A stretch of DNA of 64,000 bases from NCBI RefSeq assembly GCF_001611275.1, contig NZ_CP015080.1:2542001-2606000 (forward strand), in the 5' to 3' direction. This DNA is from Desulfuromonas sp. DDH964 (GTDB lineage: Bacteria; Desulfobacterota; Desulfuromonadia; Desulfuromonadales; DDH964). Position 1 is the first letter of the stretch; each line of letters starts with the position of its first letter. Positions 30,594 through 39,530 of the stretch are shown here, one piece after another. Position numbers and translations under genes: made by a program. The notes beneath the pieces were generated by a model, which saw only the letters and a list, made by a program, of their open reading frames with translations, ran no database searches and was not told where the DNA came from.

Positions 30594-31789
30594 TCCCCCT
30601 CCTCCGCGACCACCACCCGCACCTTTCCCCGGGCCAGGTGGAGCCGCAATCCCTCGCCCGGTACCAGGGTGGCGGCATCGACGACAGCCCGTCCGTCGCT
30701 TTCCCGCAAGGCGATGGCATAGCCGCGCTGCAGCGTTCGCAGCGGTGAGAGGAGATCGAGGCGAGTGCCGAGAACCGCGAGCCGCCCGGAGTACTCCTGC
30801 CAGCGGGATTGCCAGGCCAGGTAGAGCCGCTGCTCGAGGGCGAGCTGCCGTTGCCGCGACAGCGCCAGGTCGGCGAGGGGGGAGCGCAGTCGCCGCTGCA
30901 GACCCGTCAGCCGCTCCCGCAACAGGCCAAGCCGGCTGTCGATCTGGGCGCCGAGCCGCAACACCAGGTGGTCGAGGTGGCGCTCCAGTTCAAGGCGGCT
31001 GGCGACCACCAGCTCGGCCGCAGCGCTCGGTGTCGGCGCGCGCAGGTCGGCGACAAAGTCGGCGATGGTGAGGTCGGTTTCATGCCCGACCGCAGAGATC
31101 ACCGGCAACCCTGAGGCCGCGATCGCCCGTGCTACCACCTCGGTATTGAAGGCCCAGAGGTCTTCCAGCGAGCCGCCGCCGCGACCGACGATCAGGACTT
31201 CGGCGCGGCCATGCCGGTTGAGATCCTCGATCGCGGCGGCAATCTCCTCGGCCGCACCCTCCCCCTGGACCCGCACCGGGCGGAGCAGCACCCGCACTCC
31301 GGCGGCGCGGCGCTGCAAGACGTTGAGAATGTCATGGATCGCGGCGCCGGTCGCCGAGGTGACCACTCCGACCATCACTGGATGCCCGGGAATTGGCCGC
31401 TTGCGCTCCGCGGCAAAGAGCCCCTCCGCCGCGAGACGTCCCTTCAATTGCTCGAAGGCGAGCTGCAACCCTCCGGCGCCGAGGGGATGCAGGGTATCGA
31501 CGATGAGCTGCAACTCCCCGCGCTGGTTGTACACCGAGACCCGGCCACTGCAGACAACCTGCAGGCCGTTTTCCGGCTGGAAGCGGAGCAGCCGGTTCTG
31601 GGTGCGAAACATGACCGCACGCAGCTGGGCCTGCTCATCCTTGAGGGAAAAATACCAGTGCCCCGAAGCCGGTGCGGCAAAATTGGACAACTCCCCCTCG
31701 ACCAGGACCTGGACAAAATTGTCTTCGACGGTCTCCCGCAGCAATGCTACCAGTCGGGAAACGGTCAAACGCGGCGCTGTCTGATCCAT
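30590..31789 (-). CDS. xseA: Exodeoxyribonuclease VII large subunit
   Basis: The protein has 399 residues. The N-terminal OB fold (VLVEGELSNFAAPASGHWYF) binds single-stranded DNA. The catalytic region shows VGVVTSATGAAIHDILNVL, VLIVGRGGGSLEDLWAFNTE and ISAVGHETDLTIADFVADLR. A coiled coil with the short C-terminal domain (LQRGYAIA) follows. It is the first gene of the six-gene operon ending with the histidine kinase. It is divergent from the ParA-like gene. Confidence 0.95.
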   Translation of the reverse strand: MDQTAPRLTVSRLVALLRETVEDNFVQVLVEGELSNFAAPASGHWYFSLKDEQAQLRAVMFRTQNRLLRFQPENGLQVVCSGRVSVYNQRGELQLIVDTLHPLGAGGLQLAFEQLKGRLAAEGLFAAERKRPIPGHPVMVGVVTSATGAAIHDILNVLQRRAAGVRVLLRPVRVQGEGAAEEIAAAIEDLNRHGRAEVLIVGRGGGSLEDLWAFNTEVVARAIAASGLPVISAVGHETDLTIADFVADLRAPTPSAAAELVVASRLELERHLDHLVLRLGAQIDSRLGLLRERLTGLQRRLRSPLADLALSRQRQLALEQRLYLAWQSRWQEYSGRLAVLGTRLDLLSPLRTLQRGYAIALRESDGRAVVDAATLVPGEGLRLHLARGKVRVVVAEEGE

Positions 31790-31819
31790 GCCTAGACCAC
31801 CAGATATTGGGGTTTTAAA

Positions 31820-31848
31820 TTGACAAAGCGGCCCTGATTCCCTATATA
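31820..31848 (+). promoter_or_regulatory. Strong sigma-70 promoter of the ParA-like gene with overlapping palindrome
   Basis: Consensus TTGACA (31820-31825), a 17-base spacer and TATATA (31843-31848). The 12-base perfect palindrome CCTATATATAGG (31841-31852) covers the -10 box and may be a binding site of a dimeric regulator. Confidence 0.75.
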
Positions 31849-31880
31849 TAGGAATCTCTTCAATGAATCAAGGAACCGTC

Positions 31881-33269
31881 ATGTCGCAACTCTACGTGGT
31901 GACAATCGCCAGCGAAAAGGGGGGGGTCGGCAAAACCACCCTGGCGACCAACCTCGCCATCTATCTCAAGGCATTGTGCGAAGACCTGCCGGTCACCCTG
32001 TTCAGCTTCGACAACCACTTCTCGGTCGATCGCATGTTCCGGATCGGCCAGGGAACCCCGCGCGGGGATGTTGCCGACCTGCTACAGGGAACGCCCGCCG
32101 AGGCGTTGGTCGAACTGGGCGAATACGGCGTCCAGTTTATCCCTTCCCGCTCTGACCTCACCAGCCTGCGCGAGCGACTGACCACCCCGGACCTCCTCGC
32201 CAGGATGCTCTGTGCAGCGCAATTGACCGGGGTTCTGATCATCGACACCCGCCCCGACCTCGACCACTTCACCCGCAACGCCCTCTACGCCGCCGACCGG
32301 GTTATCGTCCCGGTCAAGGATATGGCCTCCCTCGAAAACTGCCGCAACCTCTACGCCTTCTTCGCCGAGCAGGGGCTGAGTAAAAAGGCGCTGCGCATTC
32401 TCCCGTGCCTGGTCGACTCGCGCATTCATTTCGACGGCCCCTTTCGCGATTCCTACCAGCTGCTCAAAGGCTATGCCATCAATCGCGGCTACCGCTGCCT
32501 GGAGGGATATATCGCCAAGAGCCCCAAGGTCGAATCTCTCAATACCAACCCCGACGGCAAGATCTACCCGGTCATTACCCATGGCCGCGGCACGGAGGTC
32601 CATATCCAGTTCAGCCACCTGGCCCGCCAGGTCTTCCTCGACCTGCGCGACTGCAATGAACTCCGTCTTTCGGCCATAGCATTGGAGCAAGAGCGCCGGA
32701 GCCAGGAGCGCAGCAGCGCCTTTGCGGCCCGTCTCGCCAAAATCGCCCCGGGTTGCCTGCTGTGCGACCGCGAACTGGTCGGACCGGGAGGAGTCGAATC
32801 AGCGGGCTATTTTGCCGCAACCGGAAGCGGCAGCCTCTCCGGTTTCCTCGATGAGGAATGCTACTCGGAGCTGGTCTTCCGCCATATCTTCCAGTCATCG
32901 CGGGAAGGGAGCGGCAGTCAGCCTTTGCGGGAGCTGTTCCGGGAATCGGCGCAGCGCTCCTACTTCGTCCTGCGGCGTGCCCCGGGAACCCGCAATTTCT
33001 TTCGCCAGCAGCTCTCTTTTTACCGCTTCGACGAAAGCGGTCTCGAAGTTTCCCACCGGGTAATCGACCTCGACGGGCTTGGCCGGGAAACCGAGAACCC
33101 GTTGCAGCGACTGGCGCTAAGGACCCTCTGCGACCAGCAGGGACGACTGGGGGACGATTTCCTGCTGGTGCGCAGGGTGAGCAGCGATGTGCCGGAAGAG
33201 ATCCTCTACGATGAAGCCCAGGAAGCCTTCCGGGAAGCCGGGCGGCGCATTGCCAGCCAGTTCTACTGA
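31881..33269 (+). CDS. ParA/MinD-like ATPase with a long uncharacterised C-terminal part
   Basis: The protein has 462 residues. About 270 residues form a ParA-type ATPase: deviant Walker A in ASEKGGVGKTTLATNLA, switch region TGVLIIDTRPDLDHFTRN and ADRVIVPVKDMASLENC. The last 190 or so residues (from about ELRLSAIALEQERRSQE) match nothing I recognise and contain a CLLCDREL motif that could bind metal. No ParB, flagellar or chemotaxis gene is adjacent, so the cargo is unknown. The start at 31881 follows AAGGA; an ATG at 31863 would add six residues. The end overlaps the convergent YibQ-like gene by seven bases. Confidence 0.85.
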   Translation: MSQLYVVTIASEKGGVGKTTLATNLAIYLKALCEDLPVTLFSFDNHFSVDRMFRIGQGTPRGDVADLLQGTPAEALVELGEYGVQFIPSRSDLTSLRERLTTPDLLARMLCAAQLTGVLIIDTRPDLDHFTRNALYAADRVIVPVKDMASLENCRNLYAFFAEQGLSKKALRILPCLVDSRIHFDGPFRDSYQLLKGYAINRGYRCLEGYIAKSPKVESLNTNPDGKIYPVITHGRGTEVHIQFSHLARQVFLDLRDCNELRLSAIALEQERRSQERSSAFAARLAKIAPGCLLCDRELVGPGGVESAGYFAATGSGSLSGFLDEECYSELVFRHIFQSSREGSGSQPLRELFRESAQRSYFVLRRAPGTRNFFRQQLSFYRFDESGLEVSHRVIDLDGLGRETENPLQRLALRTLCDQQGRLGDDFLLVRRVSSDVPEEILYDEAQEAFREAGRRIASQFY

Positions 33270-34438
33270 GGGGCGGTCGGAACCGCAACCAGCTGCGAAA
33301 CCGGCACCACTTCGATGCCGGCGGCGCGCAGTTCGGGGAGGGCCTGGCGCAAGGCGGTCAGGGTCGCGGGATGGGGATGGCAGATGCCGATGGCGCTGCC
33401 GTGCTGGCGAGCCATGCGAATCAGCTTGCGGATTTCACCGCCGATCAGGCCGGCGTCCTGGACATTATCAAGGAACATATCGCGCTGGGCCACCGGAATT
33501 CCGGCCCGCCGCGCCAGTTCAAAGGCGACCGATGCGCCGGTCGTCCGGCTGTCAACAAAGAAGAGCCCCGCCTCGCGCATCTGCCCCAACACCACCGCCA
33601 TTCCCGCCGGATCCTCGGTAAATCTTGACCCCATGTGATTGTTGCCGCCCACTGCAAAGGGGACCGCGGTCAGGTAGCCCTGGAAACGTTGCCGCAATTC
33701 ATCGGCGGAAGCGGCGACGAAAAGGGCATCATGCCCCGGGTTGACGGCCGGGTAGCCCTGCGGCTCCATCGGGATGTGGATCAACACTTCGTGCCCCGTT
33801 TCGTGGGCAAGCCGGGCCGACTCCCGGGCATGGGTCTCGTTGGGAAGAATGGCCAGGGTCAGGGGCACCTTGACGCCGAGGAACTGGCGCAGGGTCGCGA
33901 CGTCACGCCCGAGATCATCAACGATGATCGCAACCCTGGCACTCCTGCCGGGCTGGGCGGGAGGGGCTGGGGGCTGGAAAAGGATCGCCCCCTGCTGATG
34001 ATCGCCATGAAGAATCCGCAGGCCTCGTCCCGGCAGGAGCTCGGCCTCCACCCCTGGCAGACGACACAGCGACTCGGCCATGGCCGCCAGTTCGGTCGAT
34101 GGGGGGATGGGACGGGCGACCCGGTACTCCCAGCTGGCGGCACCGGGTTCGGCATCAAACCGTTCCCCCCGCCAACCGGCGCTCTCGAGCCGGCGCCGGA
34201 TTTCCTCCCAACGGGTCCCTTCCGTTACCTGCGGGGGAGTTGCCGGGGCGCCGGCACTGGGCGAGGGGGGCGGCACGGTCGGCGAGAGATAGCGGCTGCG
34301 CAGCTCGCCAAGCAGAATGAGGCTGACCAGGACAAAGCCGACCAGGAAGACCCCGGCGAGCCAAAGTTTCAGGGTCAGGGACCCCCCGTGCGAACGGCGG
34401 GGGGATTTGCGCCGCGACGGTTTTTTCCTTGCGGACAT
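33263..34438 (-). CDS. Divergent polysaccharide deacetylase family protein (YibQ, COG2861)
   Basis: The protein has 391 residues. A basic N-terminus and one membrane helix (KLWLAGVFLVGFVLVSLILL) anchor a periplasmic domain. The deacetylase-like fold begins at VAIIVDDLGRDVATLRQFL and continues with EVLIHIPMEPQGYP, VGGNNHMGSRFTEDPAGMAV, LFFVDSRTTGASVAFELAR and AIGICHPHPATL. These keep the putative metal-binding Asp and His positions of the family. The substrate is unknown. YibQ genes often follow envC and ctpA, as here; the gene is the last of the secretion/ftsEX run. Confidence 0.9.
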   Translation of the reverse strand: MSARKKPSRRKSPRRSHGGSLTLKLWLAGVFLVGFVLVSLILLGELRSRYLSPTVPPPSPSAGAPATPPQVTEGTRWEEIRRRLESAGWRGERFDAEPGAASWEYRVARPIPPSTELAAMAESLCRLPGVEAELLPGRGLRILHGDHQQGAILFQPPAPPAQPGRSARVAIIVDDLGRDVATLRQFLGVKVPLTLAILPNETHARESARLAHETGHEVLIHIPMEPQGYPAVNPGHDALFVAASADELRQRFQGYLTAVPFAVGGNNHMGSRFTEDPAGMAVVLGQMREAGLFFVDSRTTGASVAFELARRAGIPVAQRDMFLDNVQDAGLIGGEIRKLIRMARQHGSAIGICHPHPATLTALRQALPELRAAGIEVVPVSQLVAVPTAPQ

Positions 34439-34486
34439 GAAGGTTCCAGCAGCAACGGGGATTGGGCCCCCGGAAAAGACGACAAA

Positions 34487-35803
34487 TCAAGCGGCCTTGT
34501 GGGTCAGCTCCTGCATGATGCGATACCCCTTGAGCAGATCGAGGGCCCGCAGCAACTGATAATCCTGCCGTGCTGCCTGGTCAAGCTGGAATTTGGGTGT
34601 CGCCGCCGGTTCGGTGGTCACGGCCGGGCTCCCCCCCTCGAAATGATTGGTGAGATCTTTTTCCCGCAGCCCGCTACCCTCTTCGAGTTCCTTGATCTCC
34701 ATGGCCGGCACGACGATATCCGGGGTTATCCCCTTGGCCTGGATGGAGATCCCCGCCGGGGTAAAGTAGCGGGCCGTGGTCAGGCGCAAACCGGAGTTGT
34801 CGCTGAGGGGCATGATAGTCTGCACCGAGCCCTTGCCGAAGCTCTGGGTGCCGAGAATTACGGCACGATCGTGATCGTGAAGGGCGCCGGCCACGATTTC
34901 CGAGGCGCTGGCGCTACCGCCGTTGATCAGGACCACCAGGGGATAGTCCGGTTCGGTCCCGTCCTGGTGCGCGGTGAACTTCATCGCGCTCCCCTCTTCG
35001 CGCCCTTCGGTATAGACAATCAGGCCACTGTCGAGAAAGAGATCCGACACCTTGACCGCCTGATCCAGGAGCCCCCCGGGGTTGTTGCGCAGGTCGAGAA
35101 TGAGACCGGAGAGCCCCTGGGGGTTTTCCTGGTGAAGTCTTTCCAGGGCTTTCAGCAGATCGTCCCCGGTGCGCTCCTGGAACTGGGTAAGCCGCACATA
35201 ACCGAACCCGTCTTCGAGGGTCTTCGCCTTGACACTCTGGATCTTGATCAGTTCCCGGACCAGGGTGAATTCCTGCGGTTTTTCGAAGTCATCGCGCATC
35301 ACGCTGATCGTCACCGAGGTCCCCTTCGGACCACGCATCTTCTTGACCGCGTCCATGATCGTCATCTCTTTGGTCGATTCCTCACCGATCATGATGATCT
35401 GGTCACCGGCCTTCAACCCGGCCCGGAAGGCGGGGGTATCCTCGATCGGCGAAACCACCGTCAGCACGTGGTCCCGAATGGTAATCTCGATGCCGAGCCC
35501 ACCGAACTCCCCCCGGGTGTCGACGCGCATCTCCTTGTAGACGTCCGGCGGCATGAAGGAAGAGTGGGGATCGAGGGAACCGAGCATGCCGTTGATCGCC
35601 CCGTAAATGAGGTCTTTCATCGGCACTTCTTCGACATAGCTTTTGCGGACGATCGCGAGGACATCGGTAAAGAGCTTGAGTTCCTGGTAATCCTGCCCCG
35701 ATTCGGCAATCGCCGGCGGGTTGAACCTGCCGCTGGAAAGCCAGCCGAGCAGGACCAGGGCAAGAACCAGGATGAAAAGAGTCGCACGCCGACTTTTATG
35801 CAT
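34487..35803 (-). CDS. ctpA: C-terminal processing peptidase, S41A family
   Basis: The protein has 438 residues. It has an N-terminal membrane helix (LFILVLALVLLGWLSSG), a PDZ domain at about 90-175 (GGLGIEITIRDHVLTVVSPI) and the S41 core (GLILDLRNNPGGLLDQAVKV). The Ser-Lys dyad is visible: Ser in NGGSASASEIVAGAL and Lys in TQSFGKGSVQT. These periplasmic proteases remove C-terminal tails and control murein hydrolases. Its place after ftsEX and envC suggests a role in wall remodelling. Confidence 0.94.
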   Translation of the reverse strand: MHKSRRATLFILVLALVLLGWLSSGRFNPPAIAESGQDYQELKLFTDVLAIVRKSYVEEVPMKDLIYGAINGMLGSLDPHSSFMPPDVYKEMRVDTRGEFGGLGIEITIRDHVLTVVSPIEDTPAFRAGLKAGDQIIMIGEESTKEMTIMDAVKKMRGPKGTSVTISVMRDDFEKPQEFTLVRELIKIQSVKAKTLEDGFGYVRLTQFQERTGDDLLKALERLHQENPQGLSGLILDLRNNPGGLLDQAVKVSDLFLDSGLIVYTEGREEGSAMKFTAHQDGTEPDYPLVVLINGGSASASEIVAGALHDHDRAVILGTQSFGKGSVQTIMPLSDNSGLRLTTARYFTPAGISIQAKGITPDIVVPAMEIKELEEGSGLREKDLTNHFEGGSPAVTTEPAATPKFQLDQAARQDYQLLRALDLLKGYRIMQELTHKAA

Positions 35804-35820
35804 ATCCGTCTCCTCCGGAC

Positions 35821-36993
35821 TCAGTGATTTTGGTGGGGTGCCAGCCAGGCTTCCGGGTCAAGGGGGGTGCCGCTGTGACGGATTTCAAAATAGAAGCGGC
35901 GGGCGCCTTCGTACCCGGTCAGCGCCACAACCTCGCCCCGCTCCACCTGGTCACCGACCTGCTTGGTCAGGCTGGCCGCCTGGGCATAGAGCGAATAGTA
36001 ACTCTCCCCGTGATCGATGATCAGCAGCCGGCCGTAGCCCTTGAACCAATTGGCGAAAATAACCCGCCCCGCCCAGATGGCCCGCACTTCCTCGCCCGCC
36101 CGGCAGCCAATTTCAATCCCCTGGCTGTCGTGCAGGGTACCCAGTTGCGGGTTCCTTCCGGTCCCGAAACTGACCTCCACCGGACCCGGCAACGGCCAGG
36201 CAAGACGGCCCTGCTGCTGGACAAACAAGTGTGAATCGCCACTATACTCGGCACCTTTGGTGGATTCAAGCCTTTTGACCAGGGCCACCAGCCGCTCCGC
36301 CCGTTCGCGCAGATCGGCCAGTTCCCGCTCGAGGCCGGCCCGTTCCTGGCGCAACTCGGCAACCAGGCGCGCCTTGAGCGCTCCAGCTGCCTTCAACGTT
36401 TGCTGTTCCCGCCGGCTCGCTGCCAGGCTGGCCTCTTCCTGCCGTTTGAGCTGCGCCAGGCGCTGCAGGCCCGCTTCCTGCTGCTGCAACGTGTCCCGGT
36501 AGCCGGCAATCAGCTGCCGGTCCCGGCCGATGATCCGTCCCAGGAAGTCATAGTCTTCGGCCAGACTGGCGGGTGAGGTTGCCCCGAAGAGGACCCGCAG
36601 CAGGCCGCCATCACCCGACTTGTAGAGGCCGACCAGGCGTTGCCGGACCTTTGCTGCCAGGGCGGTGACCGATCGCTTGATTTCCGCGACGAGTTGCTCT
36701 TCGGTACCGATCCGGGCACTCAGCTGCCGCAGCGAAACCTGCCGCTCACGAATGCGCTTTTCGAGCCGGCCCTGTTCCTCCTCAAGGGTCGCCAGGTCCG
36801 CGGCAAGGTGTTTCTCCCGATCCTTTTTTTCGGCGGCGTTTGCCGCCGTAGTTTCAATCCGTCGCTCGATCTCGGCAAGTCGCTGCCTGGTTGTCGTCAG
36901 CTCATCGGCCCGGAGCGGCCCTGGGGCGAGCAGGACCAGGAGGAGCAGGCCGACGCCAATACGCCTCCCCCGGGCACCGCCGTGCAACCGCAT
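35821..36993 (-). CDS. envC: EnvC-like murein hydrolase activator with degenerate LytM domain
   Basis: The protein has 390 residues: a signal peptide (RRIGVGLLLLVLLAPGPLRA), then about 200 residues of coiled coil (TTTRQRLAEIERRIETTA onward) and a C-terminal LytM domain. In the domain, the metal ligands HxGxD are replaced (SQGIEIGC) and the last His of HxH is lost (SLYAQA), so it should not cut peptidoglycan. As for EnvC, it should activate amidases under FtsEX control. Its ATG overlaps the ftsX stop by one base (TGATG). Confidence 0.9.
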   Translation of the reverse strand: MRLHGGARGRRIGVGLLLLVLLAPGPLRADELTTTRQRLAEIERRIETTAANAAEKKDREKHLAADLATLEEEQGRLEKRIRERQVSLRQLSARIGTEEQLVAEIKRSVTALAAKVRQRLVGLYKSGDGGLLRVLFGATSPASLAEDYDFLGRIIGRDRQLIAGYRDTLQQQEAGLQRLAQLKRQEEASLAASRREQQTLKAAGALKARLVAELRQERAGLERELADLRERAERLVALVKRLESTKGAEYSGDSHLFVQQQGRLAWPLPGPVEVSFGTGRNPQLGTLHDSQGIEIGCRAGEEVRAIWAGRVIFANWFKGYGRLLIIDHGESYYSLYAQAASLTKQVGDQVERGEVVALTGYEGARRFYFEIRHSGTPLDPEAWLAPHQNH

Positions 36994-37907
36994 CAGGCCC
37001 GTACCAGGCGGCGCAGGGAGAGCAGGCTGCCGGCCACCCCGAGGAAGACCCCGAGCCCAACCAGAAACAACTGGTAGATCGGGGGGAGAAAGGTAATGCC
37101 GTCAACCCCTGCCGCCAGCAGCAGGGTACTCAGCCCCTGTTGCAGGAAACCGTGAAACACCAGCGCCGCACCGGCCAGGGCCAGGCCGCCGCCGCACAAC
37201 CCCTGGATACCGCCCTCGAGAAGAAAGGGGGTCTTGATAAACCAGGGGGTCCCCCCCACCAGCGCCATGACTTCCAATTCATCCTTGCGCGCATAAAGCG
37301 TCAGTTTGATGGTGTTGGCGACGATAAAGAGGGCGGCAAAGAGCAAAAAGCCGCCGAGGACCAGAAAGCCGGTGCGCAATAGGGTGAGAAACGCCTCAAA
37401 GCGGTCGAGCCAGTCCTGCCCGTAACGAAGATCGGCCAGCCCCAACCGGTCTCGCAGCGCCGCCACCACCACCTCCGCGCCGGCACGATTGCGGGCCTCG
37501 GGACGCAGGCCGATTTCAAGCGAGGCGGGCAGGATGTCCTCCTCGACACCTTCCAGCAGGGAGGCATCGGCGCCAAGCCGTTGGCGAAAACGTTCGAGGG
37601 CGGTGCCGCGACTGACGAAAACGACCCGATCCACCTCAGGAAGAGCGGCGATCGATTTCTTCCAGGACTCCAGAACGGAGGGTGCCGGAACCTGGTCAAG
37701 ATAAGCGACCACCTGGACTTGCTGACTCCACTGGCTGGTCAGTTTCTGGATATTCAGGACGAGGATGCCGAAAAAGGCGAGGATGGTCAGGGCGACGGCC
37801 ACCGTGCCAATTGCGGCGCCGCACAACACCGGGCTTTGCCGAATGTTGCGCAAGGCCCGTCGCAAGAGGTAGAGACTCCGTTCCAGCACTCCAGGTTCCT
37901 TTTGCAA
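36993..37907 (-). CDS. ftsX: Cell-division permease-like protein FtsX
   Basis: The protein has 304 residues. A cytoplasmic N-terminus is followed by one helix (CGAAIGTVAVALTILAFFGI), a periplasmic domain of about 110 residues (VQVVAYLDQVPAPSVLESWK) and three C-terminal helices of the FtsX permease fold. With FtsE it transmits ATPase-driven changes to EnvC in the periplasm. The genes ftsE, ftsX and envC are consecutive here, which supports a complete FtsEX-EnvC system. Confidence 0.93.
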   Translation of the reverse strand: MQKEPGVLERSLYLLRRALRNIRQSPVLCGAAIGTVAVALTILAFFGILVLNIQKLTSQWSQQVQVVAYLDQVPAPSVLESWKKSIAALPEVDRVVFVSRGTALERFRQRLGADASLLEGVEEDILPASLEIGLRPEARNRAGAEVVVAALRDRLGLADLRYGQDWLDRFEAFLTLLRTGFLVLGGFLLFAALFIVANTIKLTLYARKDELEVMALVGGTPWFIKTPFLLEGGIQGLCGGGLALAGAALVFHGFLQQGLSTLLLAAGVDGITFLPPIYQLFLVGLGVFLGVAGSLLSLRRLVRA

Positions 37908-37943
37908 GCGGCGGATTCGACCCCTGCCGCGCCGGTTAAAAAT

Positions 37944-38609
37944 CTAGGGAGTACGGTCTTCCACCAGGCGACCCTGATCGAGAATGATCTGCCGGCGGGG
38001 AAATCGGCTGATCATCGCCCGGTCGTGGGTGGCGATCAGGACCGTGGTACCGCGGGCATTCGCCCCTTTGAATAGCTCCATGATATCGAGAGTGATTTCC
38101 GGATCAAGGTTGCCGGTCGGCTCATCGGCCAGCAGAACCAGGGGGTCGACGACCAGCGCCCGGGCAATGGCTGCCCGTTGTTGTTCGCCACCGGACAATT
38201 CGAGGGGGCGGCGGTGCAGCTTGTGCTCCAGACCGACCTGTTTGAGGGTTTGATAGACCTTTTTACTGACCTCGAAGCGTTTGCGCCCCTGGACCTCAAG
38301 GGGAAAGGCCACATTTTCGAAGATGGTACGGGTCGGGATCAGCTTGAAATCCTGAAAGACGATGCCGAGTTGCCGCCGCAAATAAGGAATGCGGCCGGGC
38401 CCCATGCGGGTGACATTGAGCCCATTGATCAGGATCTGGCCGCGACTCGGTTTTTCAGCCGCGTAGAGAAGCTTGAGCAAGGTTGATTTGCCGGCGCCCG
38501 AGGCCCCGGTAATGTAGATGAAATCGCCTTTGGGAACCTTGAGGGAGATATCGGACAACGCCGAGGCGTCTTTCTGGTAGGCCTTGCAGATGTTGAAGAG
38601 CTGGATCAT
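37944..38609 (-). CDS. ftsE: Cell-division ATP-binding protein FtsE
   Basis: This is an ABC ATPase of 221 residues: Walker A GASGAGKSTLLKLL, signature LSGGEQQRAAIARAL, Walker B PLVLLADEPTGNLDPE and switch His in IATHDRAMI. The start MIQLFNICKAYQKDASALSD at 38609 lies four bases after the pseudopilin stop, so ftsE is joined to the secretion operon. Confidence 0.95.
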   Translation of the reverse strand: MIQLFNICKAYQKDASALSDISLKVPKGDFIYITGASGAGKSTLLKLLYAAEKPSRGQILINGLNVTRMGPGRIPYLRRQLGIVFQDFKLIPTRTIFENVAFPLEVQGRKRFEVSKKVYQTLKQVGLEHKLHRRPLELSGGEQQRAAIARALVVDPLVLLADEPTGNLDPEITLDIMELFKGANARGTTVLIATHDRAMISRFPRRQIILDQGRLVEDRTP

Positions 38610-38613
38610 CGCC

Positions 38614-39024
38614 CTACCACTCGTTGTACGGAATGCCATTGAGTCCGACCAGGTCACTCCCGCTGCGGACATCGAAAACACCCCCTTCGGCCAGCGCCCC
38701 CTCCGGGGTCGGTTGGGGTGGCTCGATCACCCAGGTATCGGCGGAGCGGGTAAAGGGGTCGACCGGGATATCCCGCAAATAGCGGGCATCGACCAACTCG
38801 TTGAGTGAATCAGGATAGCGGGAGTGATCGGCAAAATAGCCGTCAATGGAGCGCCGCATCTGATAAAGATCTTCCATCAGGACCGTTTCCCGGGACCTGA
38901 TCAGGCTGGTCTTGTAGTTGGGAACAACAATGCTGGCGAGGATGCCGATGATCGTCATGACGATCAACAGTTCGATCAGCGTGAATCCGCGTTTGCAACT
39001 ACAAGGTAAAATGTTGAATTTCAT
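38614..39024 (-). CDS. GspG-like pseudopilin
   Basis: The 136-residue protein has a short leader MKFNILPCSCKRG, then the prepilin cleavage site G/FTLIELLIVMTIIGILAS with Glu5. The C-terminal half resembles GspG (YPDSLNELVDARYLRDIPVD, DVRSGSDLVGLNGIPYNEW). It should be processed by a prepilin peptidase, which is not encoded in the window, and assembled into the pseudopilus. It is a paralogue of the upstream neighbour, from which it is separated by seven bases. Confidence 0.92.
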   Translation of the reverse strand: MKFNILPCSCKRGFTLIELLIVMTIIGILASIVVPNYKTSLIRSRETVLMEDLYQMRRSIDGYFADHSRYPDSLNELVDARYLRDIPVDPFTRSADTWVIEPPQPTPEGALAEGGVFDVRSGSDLVGLNGIPYNEW

Positions 39025-39031
39025 CGCAGAT

Positions 39032-39529
39032 CTACCAACTGTTATAGGGCGTGCCATCGAGCGCAGTGGCATCACTCTGGGAATAGACATCGTAAACATC
39101 CTCCCCCCCCCAAACCGTCGAGTCAGGTTCATCGGTGTAGGCCCGCAGGCCCCACCCCTGACCATAGGTATCGAAGGGGTCGACGGGAATGCGCCGCAGA
39201 TATTTGCGCGGGAAGGGGTAGAGATCTCCCCATTCCTTCCCCTCGACCAGGTCCTCCAGGCTTTTCGGGTAGCCGGTTTCATTGACCGAGGTAATGATCT
39301 TGTTCTCCGCCTTTGCCTTATCGAAATCGGCTTTGTATTCGTCGATAGCGACCCGGATCATGCGCAGGGAGCGACGCAGTTCCAGTTCCCTGGTCCGGGT
39401 CACTGTGACCTCGGCCATCGGCAGAATCGCCGAGGCGAGGACGCCGAGGATAGCCATGGCGATCAACAGTTCGAGCAGGGTCAGGCCTTGCTGACCCCTT
39501 CGCGAAAAAAAAGGCCGGGGCATTGACAA
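39032..39529 (-). CDS. GspG-like pseudopilin with Leu at +1
   Basis: The 165-residue protein has leader MSMPRPFFSRRGQQG, then G/LTLLELLIAMAILGVLAS. Leu replaces the usual Phe after the cleavage site, while Glu5 is kept. The C-terminal part (YPKSLEDLVEG, YLRRIPVDPFDTYGQGWGLR, VYDVYSQSDATALDGTPYNSW) resembles GspG. An ATG two codons downstream (39523) is an alternative start. It begins one base after the secretin stop. Confidence 0.92.
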   Translation of the reverse strand: MSMPRPFFSRRGQQGLTLLELLIAMAILGVLASAILPMAEVTVTRTRELELRRSLRMIRVAIDEYKADFDKAKAENKIITSVNETGYPKSLEDLVEGKEWGDLYPFPRKYLRRIPVDPFDTYGQGWGLRAYTDEPDSTVWGGEDVYDVYSQSDATALDGTPYNSW

Positions 39530-39530
39530 G

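Noticed and set aside
31881..33269. Chromosome partition (parA) locus near the origin
   Set aside because: No parB, parS-like palindromes, gidA/gidB or dnaA genes are nearby, and the protein has a large extra tail.
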